In this document: piece after piece, positions 57,612 through 64,000 of the stretch | How the letters are laid out: each line of letters opens with the position of its first letter | How positions within the stretch are numbered: position 1 is the first letter of the stretch | Assembly (NCBI GenBank): GCA_019454145.1 | Contig: CP075366.1 | Span: 1,095,564-1,159,563 of the forward strand | Direction of reading: 5' to 3' | From: Fimbriimonadaceae bacterium | Lineage (GTDB): Bacteria > Armatimonadota > Fimbriimonadia > Fimbriimonadales > Fimbriimonadaceae | Length of the DNA stretch: 64,000 nucleotides | Position numbers and translations under genes: made by a program | The notes under the pieces: generated by a model | What the model saw: the letters and a program-made list of their open reading frames with translations, nothing else | What the model was told of the DNA's origin: nothing | The model's database searches: none

Positions 57612-59681
57612 TTAATGCAACTCAGCGTGATTGTGCGAATCTTGGAACGCCTTAATCAGCCCTTGCGCTTCATGAGTAGGAACCTCTGAATAATGCGCAA
57701 ACTCTGAGCTGAACATTCCCCGACCTTTCGTCAACGAACGCAAATCAAGCGCGTAGCGCATCATTGTTGCCATCGGAACTTCCGCCATGATTCGGGTTTT
57801 GCCCGGAGCGACTGGCTCCATTCCTTGCATGTGCCCTCGGCGAGTGTTGAGGTCACCCACAACATCACCAACCGATTCATCTGGCACATCTACGTTGATG
57901 CGCATGATGGGCTCCAGCAGTTGAGGATTAGCCTTTTCAGCCGCGGCTTTGAATGCTAGTTGACCCGCCATTTTGAACGCGGCTTCGCTGGAGTCCACAT
58001 CGTGGTAGCTACCATCATAAACGGTCGCTTTCACGTCCACAACGGGATAACCCGCGAGGAAGCCCTTGGTCATTGTTTCCGCGACCCCTTTTTCAACTGC
58101 GGGAATATAGTTCTTAGGAATTGATCCGCCAACGACCTTGTTGTGGAATTCAAACCCAGTCCCTTGAGCCAGTGGTTCGAGTTCCAGCCAGCAGTCGCCA
58201 TATTGACCTTTGCCTCCCGTTTGCCGCTTGAACTTCCCTTGAGCCTTAGCACTACCACGGATAGTTTCTCGATAAGGAACCTTCGCATCCGAAGTCTCTA
58301 CCGAAACTCCGAAGCGCACCTTGAGTTTTTCAATGGCAGTATCAATGTGGATATCGCCCAAACCTTCGATCAGTTCTTGGTGAAGCTCGGCATCTCTGGT
58401 GTATCGCAGAGTCGGGTCTTCTTCAAGCAACCGTTCCATTGCCGAGCCAAGCTTGTCTTCGTCGGCTTTTGTTTTCGGATGAATCGCCACTCGGTACACC
58501 GGGTTGGGGAACGAAGGAGCTGCCATCTTGACCTTCACTTTTGGCCCGCAAAGAGTGTCGCCCGTGCTCGTATCGTTGAGCTTAGCTATCATACAGATGT
58601 CGCCTGCAACTACCGATGAAGTCGCCTCTGGATTCTTGCCATGCGGGAAGAACAGATTGTGAACTCGCTCTTCTTTTTCACTGGTCGAGTTCATCACGTG
58701 GTCATCGGCTTTGAGAGTGCCGCTGAAAATCCGCACATAGTTGATTTTTCCAACATACGGGTCGGCTGTGGTTTTGAAAACATAGCCAATGAGTGGCCCG
58801 TTTGGATCTTCTTCAAAATGCTGACCATCAATGTCCAGCGGTTTGTAAACCGGAGATGGAAGTTCGCCGATGATGCGATCCATCAAGGTAGCAACCCCGA
58901 TTCCGCTAGCCGCAGAACCGAGCAAAACGGGAACAACTGACCCCTTTCTCGTTCCTTCCAGCAAGCCGTGCTCTACTTCGGCTTCGGTTAACTGCTGGCC
59001 GTCTAAATACTTCATTGCGAGTTCATCGTCGCCCTCCGCGGCGGCATCCATCATTTTTTCGTGCCGCTCTTCGGCTTCAGCTTTATAGCCAGCCGGAATA
59101 TCTTCGATAATCTCACCTCGGTCTTGCCCTTTATAGACCTTCATTTGAACAAGGTCGAGAACTCCGCTAAATGCCGCTTGGTGCCCGATGGGAATTTGCA
59201 CGTTGACAATGCGGCGTCCATACCGTTGGTGGAGAGTTTCGATCAGCCCTTCGTAATCAGCGTTATCGCGTTCGAGCTTATTGATAAAAATGAACTTTGC
59301 AAGATTGTGTTTTTCTGCGACTTCCCATGCGAGGTCGAATCCTACGTCGAGGTCTCGTTTTGCTTCGCACACCAGAATCATGGAGCCAACAACTTCGGCG
59401 ACGGCATGGAGTTCTCCGGCAAAGTCTGGGAATCCAGGGACATCTATCAAGTTCAGTTTGTGTCCGTGATATTCCAGTGGTGTCACGCTGGCGCTAACGC
59501 TAATTTTTCGGCGGACTTCCAGTGGATCAAAGTCACTTTGGGTGCTTCCCGCTTCTACGGTTCCTACCCGGTCGGTTGCTCCGGCGGTGTAGAGCATATG
59601 TTCTACGAGCATTGTTTTGCCCGCTCCGCCATGGCCCACAATGGCCACATTACGAATCAAGTCAGGTGTGTATTGTTTCAC
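57612..59681 (-). CDS. EF-G-like GTPase paralogue (EF-G2 type)
   Basis: A 689-residue protein with EF-G domains G, II, III, IV and V. The P-loop is GHGGAGKT (16-23), unlike the AHIDAGKT of housekeeping EF-G. G3 is DVPGFPDF (80-87), so the catalytic His after PG is replaced by Phe84. G4 is NKLERDN rather than NKMDR. Domain IV/V blocks such as DVKATVYDGSYHDVDSSE and TRRGHMQGM are retained. This matches the EF-G2/FusA2-type paralogue group of unclear role. Start is GTG with GAGGAAGG upstream. No tufA or ribosomal genes are adjacent. Confidence 0.9.
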   Translation of the reverse strand: MKQYTPDLIRNVAIVGHGGAGKTMLVEHMLYTAGATDRVGTVEAGSTQSDFDPLEVRRKISVSASVTPLEYHGHKLNLIDVPGFPDFAGELHAVAEVVGSMILVCEAKRDLDVGFDLAWEVAEKHNLAKFIFINKLERDNADYEGLIETLHQRYGRRIVNVQIPIGHQAAFSGVLDLVQMKVYKGQDRGEIIEDIPAGYKAEAEERHEKMMDAAAEGDDELAMKYLDGQQLTEAEVEHGLLEGTRKGSVVPVLLGSAASGIGVATLMDRIIGELPSPVYKPLDIDGQHFEEDPNGPLIGYVFKTTADPYVGKINYVRIFSGTLKADDHVMNSTSEKEERVHNLFFPHGKNPEATSSVVAGDICMIAKLNDTSTGDTLCGPKVKVKMAAPSFPNPVYRVAIHPKTKADEDKLGSAMERLLEEDPTLRYTRDAELHQELIEGLGDIHIDTAIEKLKVRFGVSVETSDAKVPYRETIRGSAKAQGKFKRQTGGKGQYGDCWLELEPLAQGTGFEFHNKVVGGSIPKNYIPAVEKGVAETMTKGFLAGYPVVDVKATVYDGSYHDVDSSEAAFKMAGQLAFKAAAEKANPQLLEPIMRINVDVPDESVGDVVGDLNTRRGHMQGMEPVAPGKTRIMAEVPMATMMRYALDLRSLTKGRGMFSSEFAHYSEVPTHEAQGLIKAFQDSHNHAELH

Positions 59682-59809
59682 CGTTTTTCCTTCCTCGGAA
59701 AACCGGCGCTCTCAAGGATTTTCTTGGGGGCGTCGTTCCCTTAACTTAAAGGTAACAAAACTGCGGCCCGAAGCCAAGCTAAATAGAATTTTTTGTAAAT
59801 TATTTTATT

Positions 59810-59844
59810 TTGATTGCACTAATCAAATATTTAGTTTATACTAA
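59810..59844. promoter_or_regulatory. Candidate promoter and MarR operator pair
   Basis: Two inverted repeats: TTGATT/AATCAA (59810-59826, 5-base spacer) and TTAGT/ACTAA (59831-59844, 4-base spacer). They overlap a -35-like TTGCAC (59814-59819) and -10-like TATACT (59837-59842) at 17-base spacing. Autoregulation by the MarR protein encoded ten bases downstream is likely. The predicted leader is only 3-5 bases. Confidence 0.5.
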
Positions 59845-59852
59845 TTAAATCA

Positions 59853-60332
59853 ATGAGCAAAGCAGCGGCTGAACTCCTAGAGCACTATCCAAAAATCTAT
59901 TTCGCATGCCATGCACAACATGTGCATGACGAAGAAAACGGCAATCTACTGACTTCAAAGCAAGCCAGTTTGCTGGATCACTTGGATATCGCCGAGCCGA
60001 TAAGTTTGAACGGATTGGCAAAGCACCTCGGAATCACAGCAGCGACCACTTGCGTTGCCGTAGACCGGCTCGAAAAGCTGGGCTACCTCAAACGCACAAG
60101 ATCTGAAACTGACCGCCGGACTGTACAACTCCTGCTGACGCAAGATGGGCTGCGGATTAGCCAAGCGACCTCGGTTCTGGATCCTAAGCGGGTTGCGGCG
60201 ATGCTTGAGCAATTGACAGATGAAGAGCGTGAAGCGGGGCTAAAAGGATTGGCAATCCTCGCAAAAGCTGCTTCGGAATTCATCCAGACACACGGCTCTG
60301 GCTGGAGCTATTCAGATGAAACAAATCAATAA
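59853..60332 (+). CDS. MarR-family transcriptional regulator
   Basis: A 159-residue winged-helix protein: dimerisation helices, HTH with LGITAATTCVAVDRLEKLGYL and the beta-wing KRTRSETDRRTVQLLLTQ. Ligand unknown. It heads an operon with an SRPBCC protein and a DUF3052-like protein (17-nt overlap, then 1-nt overlap) and has paired inverted repeats upstream, so it probably regulates itself and these two genes. Confidence 0.9.
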   Translation: MSKAAAELLEHYPKIYFACHAQHVHDEENGNLLTSKQASLLDHLDIAEPISLNGLAKHLGITAATTCVAVDRLEKLGYLKRTRSETDRRTVQLLLTQDGLRISQATSVLDPKRVAAMLEQLTDEEREAGLKGLAILAKAASEFIQTHGSGWSYSDETNQ

Positions 60333-60852
60333 GAGAAAAACTATAATGATTCTCCTTTCAATCGTTGGAATCGTACTTTTGCTGATCGGCGGCGCTTTTG
60401 CCATCGGAGCAACTCTCCCCGTTGGGCATACGGCATCGGTAAAAATTGTCGTTAATGCCCCGCCAGAGGCAGTGTGGAACGTCGTTACAGACTATAAAGA
60501 GTTTCCGAAATGGCGCACGGAACTTGCGGAAGTTCAGCCCGTTGAAGACCCGCAAGGCAGAGCCAGTTGGATCGAAGTATCTAAGTTTGGCGAAATGCCT
60601 CTGACCGTCGAAGAAAGCGATCCGCCTCGCCATTTGCTAACCAGAATTTCTGGCAAAGACTTACAGTTCGGTGGAACTTGGAGTTGGAGATTAGATCCCC
60701 AGGGGGACAAAACTGAAATCACAGTCACTGAAAACGGCGAGGTCTATTCCCCGCTCTTTCGGTTCATATCCAAATTTATTTTCGGTCACGATACACATTT
60801 AAAAAGCTACGCCAAACAGCTGGAAGCAAAGCTCCAAGCGGATGTGAACTAA
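60316..60852 (+). CDS. SRPBCC (polyketide-cyclase/START-like) membrane-anchored protein
   Basis: A 178-residue protein with an N-terminal membrane helix (about 10-32) and an SRPBCC ligand-binding domain (VNAPPEAVWNVVTDYKEFPKW, then GGTWSWRLDPQGDKTEITVTENGEV). It binds hydrophobic ligands in a cavity. The substrate is unknown. It overlaps marR by 17 bases and the next gene by one. Confidence 0.82.
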   Translation: MKQINKRKTIMILLSIVGIVLLLIGGAFAIGATLPVGHTASVKIVVNAPPEAVWNVVTDYKEFPKWRTELAEVQPVEDPQGRASWIEVSKFGEMPLTVEESDPPRHLLTRISGKDLQFGGTWSWRLDPQGDKTEITVTENGEVYSPLFRFISKFIFGHDTHLKSYAKQLEAKLQADVN

Positions 60853-61448
60853 TGGGAGCAGAAGCTACATGCCGAGTGAGATTGAACCAGCAAAAATCCA
60901 CAGGTAAAGCCCATTGCGGCGATGGCGAAATTGATTTTCGGGGCGAATTTAAGTTTCGTTGGAAGTGGACAGAACTTTCTTCGGTCGAATCATTCGATGG
61001 TCAGCTAGTTGTCCGGCGAAAAGATGATGAAGCGATCTTTTATCTGGGTGATGCGGCTGACAAATGGTGCCATTCCATCTTAAACCCTAAGAGTCGCTTA
61101 GATAAGTTGGGTTTAAAAAATGACCATGCCTATCAAGCGTGGGGCGAGTTTGATGAAGCTTTTCCAAGCGAATTAGAAGCCCGGGCAGGCAAACCACTTG
61201 ATGCCCCTCTTGACATTGTATTCGTGCGTGTTCATTCGGTGGAAGAATTGGCACGCTTGCTAGATGCCCGCGCCGCGATTAAACCCGCCGGAATGATCTG
61301 GGCCGTGTGGACGAAGGGACGTAAAGAGTTCATTGAAAACCACATCCGTGAATTTGCCATTCAGAACGGCTTAGTGGATGTAAAAGTCGCGAAGTTTTCG
61401 GAAGAACTCAGCGCCCTCAAGCTGGTAATTCCTGTAAAAGACCGATAA
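60852..61448 (+). CDS. DUF3052-like protein
   Basis: A 198-residue cytosolic protein. The C-terminal half (PLDIVFVRVHSVEELARLLDAR, GMIWAVWTKG, IREFAIQNGLVDVKV) resembles the DUF3052 family of unknown function. The N-terminal half has strand-rich segments with DGEIDFRGEFKF. It is last in the MarR operon and is followed by a terminator. Confidence 0.7.
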   Translation: MGAEATCRVRLNQQKSTGKAHCGDGEIDFRGEFKFRWKWTELSSVESFDGQLVVRRKDDEAIFYLGDAADKWCHSILNPKSRLDKLGLKNDHAYQAWGEFDEAFPSELEARAGKPLDAPLDIVFVRVHSVEELARLLDARAAIKPAGMIWAVWTKGRKEFIENHIREFAIQNGLVDVKVAKFSEELSALKLVIPVKDR

Positions 61449-61454
61449 AGTGAA

Positions 61455-61483
61455 AACCCCAGGCAAGTTGTTTGCCTGGGGTT
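61455..61483. terminator. Bidirectional intrinsic terminator
   Basis: Perfect 12-base arms (61455-61466 and 61472-61483) with a five-base loop between convergent genes. T-runs are short on both sides. Confidence 0.75.
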
Positions 61484-61492
61484 CAATAACAA

Positions 61493-62041
61493 TTAACCAC
61501 CTAATTTTTTGCCCGTTTCGGTTAGCCAAGCTTCTGCGGCTTTCCGATCTGCTTCAGCAAGCTTTGGTGCTCCCATTTTGAGCATTTTCATAAAGTGAGC
61601 GATTTCGTCTGCCGCCGCTGGGTAGCCAATATTGCCAGGCTTATCCTTATTTGGATTACTGGTGATAAGCGTTTTTTGCTTGGAATCCATGATGGCGTAA
61701 TAAGGAATTCCCGACTTATCGCCGCCCAGTTTGGTGAGCAGTTCCATTCCGCCCGCGTTCTCATCCGACTTGTGTTCGTCGTTTTCCATTACGGTGATGT
61801 GGACGGTCACAAATTGAGCGGCAACCTTTTTGCCTGGCTCCGATTTTTCCAAGAAATCATCCAATTTGTGGCACCAACCGCACCAGGATGCGTGGAACAT
61901 CACCAAGATGTTTTTATGCTCCTTTTCTGCCTTGATTGAGGCGTTCTTGAGGATTGTCTCGGTAGTTTCGGCCGCTCGCGGAGCCTCGGCCTGAGCGACG
62001 AACGCGCACATGAAAATTCCAGCAAGGATGAGGTTTTTCAT
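61493..62041 (-). CDS. Thioredoxin-like thiol-disulfide protein, exported
   Basis: A 182-residue protein with a signal peptide (about 1-20) and a thioredoxin fold. The active site is CGWC (Cys54, Cys57) in FHASWCGWCHKL, with cis-Pro in GIPYYAIMD. This resembles the thioredoxin_7/DUF255-like group of redox proteins. A TAAATT hexamer lies five bases before the ATG. Function in envelope redox is inferred. Confidence 0.85.
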   Translation of the reverse strand: MKNLILAGIFMCAFVAQAEAPRAAETTETILKNASIKAEKEHKNILVMFHASWCGWCHKLDDFLEKSEPGKKVAAQFVTVHITVMENDEHKSDENAGGMELLTKLGGDKSGIPYYAIMDSKQKTLITSNPNKDKPGNIGYPAAADEIAHFMKMLKMGAPKLAEADRKAAEAWLTETGKKLGG

Positions 62042-62145
62042 AACTCAATTTACGTTACCTGAGCGTAGAATGGTTCCAAATTGAAAAGTTGGTTCTCGGC
62101 CCAGCGACAACCCAGCGTGAACCGAGTATTATATGGGTCGCCTGT

Positions 62146-62232
62146 GCCCAGGTGGCGGAATTGGTAGACGCGCTAGTTTCAGGTACTAGTTTTCGCAAGG
62201 AAGTGAAGGTTCGAGTCCTTTCCTGGGCACCA
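62146..62232 (+). tRNA. tRNA-Leu (anticodon CAG), CCA encoded
   Basis: Acceptor stem GCCCAGG/CCTGGGC, D-arm with GGAATTGGTAGACGC, anticodon stem CTAGT/ACTAG with loop TTCAGGT (anticodon CAG), a long variable arm typical of class II tRNAs, T-arm GGTTCGAGTCC and an encoded CCA at 62230-62232. Confidence 0.95.
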
Positions 62233-62255
62233 AATAAACTGCAGTTCTAAAGACT

Positions 62256-63227
62256 TTAGTTTAATTGATGCCAAGCCTTCCCATTCCATTCCCAAGTGTC
62301 GTTAGCATCATCTGGCCAGGAGTACCTTCCTCCAAACATAACAGTTCGATCTCGAACCGGATCGTATGCCATGTATCCCATACCACGGGCTTTCGGTCCG
62401 CTTTGCGCAACGCGACGCCATGACTTGCCATTCCACTCCCAAGTGTCTCCGAGCACTCTATCAGAACCGAACCCACCGAAAAGAACAACGACTCCTCGTT
62501 TGGAATCGTAAGCCGAGCCGGCTGCAAACCTTTTTTCTGGCCCATTTGAGTCCACTTTTGACCAAGCTTTTCCATCATATATCCAAGTGGTCATCAGCAA
62601 ATCAGTATCGGTCGCCGCACCAACGAGAATGGTTTTCTGTGCCTTCTCGTCATAGATCATCACAAAATCGCCTCGTACGTCTGGGCTAGCAGAGCTTGAT
62701 TTTTGCCATTTTTCGCCTGCCCATTCCCAGGTTGTTGTATTCACTTTCTCTCTTGAAGCTGATCCGCCATAAACTACAAATCTTTTTCTTGCAATGTCAT
62801 ATACAAATCCTGGTTCTGCCGCAATCATCTCAGGTTCAGATGCAATCGTTCGCCATTTATCTCTTTCAAGAACTCGGAAATCCCCAATGACCTGCCCAGT
62901 GGACGTATAACCGCCGTACGAAAATACTTTTTTCTTGTGGCTATCGTAGGCAAGCCGAAAACTACTGATAGGATCGCCCACCTTTCCGACTAAATTCCAA
63001 GTATTTCCGTTGAAACGCCAAAGCTCATTAAAAAATTTAAATGACTTTCCACCGTCAACTGGCGTACTACCGCCAAAGAGGAGAATGCCCTTACTGGCAG
63101 GGTCATAAATTAAGGCGTGATGTGCCCTCGCGGTTGGAACATCGGCTTGATTTGAGAGCAGCGCGGCCGCTACGAGGCAATAAATCATAAACGCAAATAC
63201 TTTATAGCAGTGATAAATCGTTCCCAA
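62256..63227 (-). CDS. Secreted kelch-repeat beta-propeller protein
   Basis: A 323-residue frame. A TTG at 63227 opens it, but an ATG at residue 14 (63188) directly begins a cleaner signal peptide and may be the start. The body has repeated kelch motifs: HHALIYDPASKGILLFGG, KRGVVVLFGGFGS, WEWNGKSWRR and WEWNGKAWH, giving about six blades. Such propellers bind proteins or glycans outside the cell. No enzymatic domain is attached. Confidence 0.82.
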   Translation of the reverse strand: MGTIYHCYKVFAFMIYCLVAAALLSNQADVPTARAHHALIYDPASKGILLFGGSTPVDGGKSFKFFNELWRFNGNTWNLVGKVGDPISSFRLAYDSHKKKVFSYGGYTSTGQVIGDFRVLERDKWRTIASEPEMIAAEPGFVYDIARKRFVVYGGSASREKVNTTTWEWAGEKWQKSSSASPDVRGDFVMIYDEKAQKTILVGAATDTDLLMTTWIYDGKAWSKVDSNGPEKRFAAGSAYDSKRGVVVLFGGFGSDRVLGDTWEWNGKSWRRVAQSGPKARGMGYMAYDPVRDRTVMFGGRYSWPDDANDTWEWNGKAWHQLN

Positions 63228-63348
63228 GTTTGAAAAGGGATTCAGGAATTTACAAGTCGCTTACTTAGGCAGATTTATTCCGCCCTCATAGGCAACCTCA
63301 ACAAAAAAATGCCTAAAATAACCTGATTTAAACACTGGAAGGCAGTAG

Positions 63349-63379
63349 TTGGCTCATCCAAGATGCTCGCATGAGCCAA
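63349..63379. terminator. Hairpin downstream of the DUF2383-like gene
   Basis: Nine-base arms TTGGCTCAT/ATGAGCCAA with a 13-base loop that can itself pair (ATGC/GCAT). No T-run. It may still end transcription of the gene to its right. Confidence 0.4.
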
Positions 63380-63390
63380 CAATACAATCT

Positions 63391-63918
63391 CTATTTGCCG
63401 TGAACATCGACGTAATCTTCAGGTTTAAGCTTAGCCTTAATATCTTCCATCGTATTTCGAAGATTCGCAGAGAATGCCATTTCACTTTCCAATGCAGAGC
63501 GCATATGAAGTGGCACATCACCTGACTTCAAGGCATCTTCAAGAGCCATTCTCATACTTTCTTCTTCACGAATTACTTCAGAAACGATAACGAAATCTGA
63601 ATCTGGTTCAACCGCCAGCCGAGCTTTAAGCCAACCACTGTGAACCCATCCAGCAAAGTTTTGTTCAGTTGCGGGATCTGCGCCAAGAGAAACAACCTCT
63701 CGCTGCAATGCCAGAATAAAGTCATCTCGACGATGCTTTAGCTTCATGCAAAGATCAAACAGTGCCGTTGAATCCGCTTTACCGGAGAAGGTCAAGAATT
63801 CTTTGCTAGAGTTTATGGATTTAGCGATCACTCTATTCAATACTTTTGACGCGTGCTCGTTGGCCTCGCTATGATCTTCCAAAACCGCCTGCTCTTGAAT
63901 CATTAAATCTTTGTCCAT
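63391..63918 (-). CDS. DUF2383/PA2169-like four-helix protein
   Basis: A 175-residue all-helical protein. Its layout (LNRVIAKSINSSKEFLTFSGKA, FILALQREVVSLGADPAT, AGWVHSGWLKARLAV, REEESMRMALEDALKSGDVP) matches DUF2383, a ferritin-like four-helix bundle of unknown role, often stress-linked. The start ATG at 63918 follows TAGGAT-N6. It ends at a hairpin. Confidence 0.8.
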   Translation of the reverse strand: MDKDLMIQEQAVLEDHSEANEHASKVLNRVIAKSINSSKEFLTFSGKADSTALFDLCMKLKHRRDDFILALQREVVSLGADPATEQNFAGWVHSGWLKARLAVEPDSDFVIVSEVIREEESMRMALEDALKSGDVPLHMRSALESEMAFSANLRNTMEDIKAKLKPEDYVDVHGK

Positions 63919-63924
63919 AGGATT

Positions 63925-63930
63925 ATCCTA
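63925..63930 (-). promoter_or_regulatory. Candidate -10 (TAGGAT) of leaderless DUF2383-like gene
   Basis: TAGGAT is followed by AATCCT and the ATG at 63918. The two hexamers also form a short inverted repeat AGGAT/ATCCT around the spacer. Confidence 0.4.
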
Positions 63931-64000
63931 ACGCAATAAAACTGACCTAACTTCCATCTTTATAGATTCTTCACAAGGATATAAAAGCGTATATGGTTCC

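Noticed and set aside
1-64000. CRISPR array, rRNA operon or IS element
   Set aside because: No regularly spaced repeats, rRNA segments or transposase genes are visible anywhere in the window.

Overview
The window reads as chromosomal DNA of a moderate-GC, didermic, free-living bacterium. A PEP-CTERM anchor on a secreted nuclease-like protein, a small outer-membrane barrel protein, an RseB-like/anti-sigma/ECF set and many PEP-CTERM/kelch/VWA-type envelope genes fit the Armatimonadota (Fimbriimonadales-like). That placement is inference from gene content and style; no rRNA is present to confirm it.

Positions 1-5980 form an accessory island: a truncated RecF/SMC-like ATPase gene, a frameshifted gene remnant, an XRE regulator, a lipoprotein and membrane-protein pair, an unknown 233-residue protein, about 500 bp of non-coding DNA rich in inverted repeats, a small ORF and a large serine recombinase. 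The recombinase reads straight into the 3' half of a tRNA-Glu gene, the expected picture for an element integrated in a tRNA; its left end lies outside the window.

Positions 5939-20041 are envelope-centred. A LysM/SH3/NlpC-P60 hydrolase diverges from two GT2 glycosyltransferases and an O-antigen-ligase-like protein. Facing these is a minus-strand series ECF sigma - anti-sigma - RseB-like - PBP1A - small membrane protein - PBP2, which looks like an envelope-stress operon running into peptidoglycan synthases. Upstream are a barrel protein and a secreted esterase.

Positions 20050-43482 hold mostly housekeeping genes: M20 peptidase, stand-alone Clp N-domain protein, metF, PEP-CTERM nuclease, HDOD protein, tRNA-Leu(GAG), dtd-rel, dGTPase-like, an orphan GspE/PilB-type ATPase, a PTPS-like tandem protein coupled to an SDR (probable tetrahydrobiopterin-type pair), a complete BMP-type nucleoside ABC transporter, metallophosphoesterase, TrmH, a SARP-like regulator, esterase, threonine aldolase and an RNase-H-fold exonuclease.

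Positions 43495-63918 continue with ccmE-ccmF-panD-pyrE, trpS, M50 protease, lysA, a PpiC-type chaperone, mazG, a second SpoU methylase, a four-gene VWA/membrane operon, an EF-G paralogue, a MarR-SRPBCC-DUF3052 operon, a thioredoxin-like protein, tRNA-Leu(CAG), a kelch protein and a DUF2383-like protein.

Genes are tightly packed with many 4-nt overlaps and several convergent overlaps. The strongest window-wide pattern is a -10-like hexamer (TANNNT) exactly six bases before the start codon of ten well-separated genes, which points to widespread leaderless transcription.
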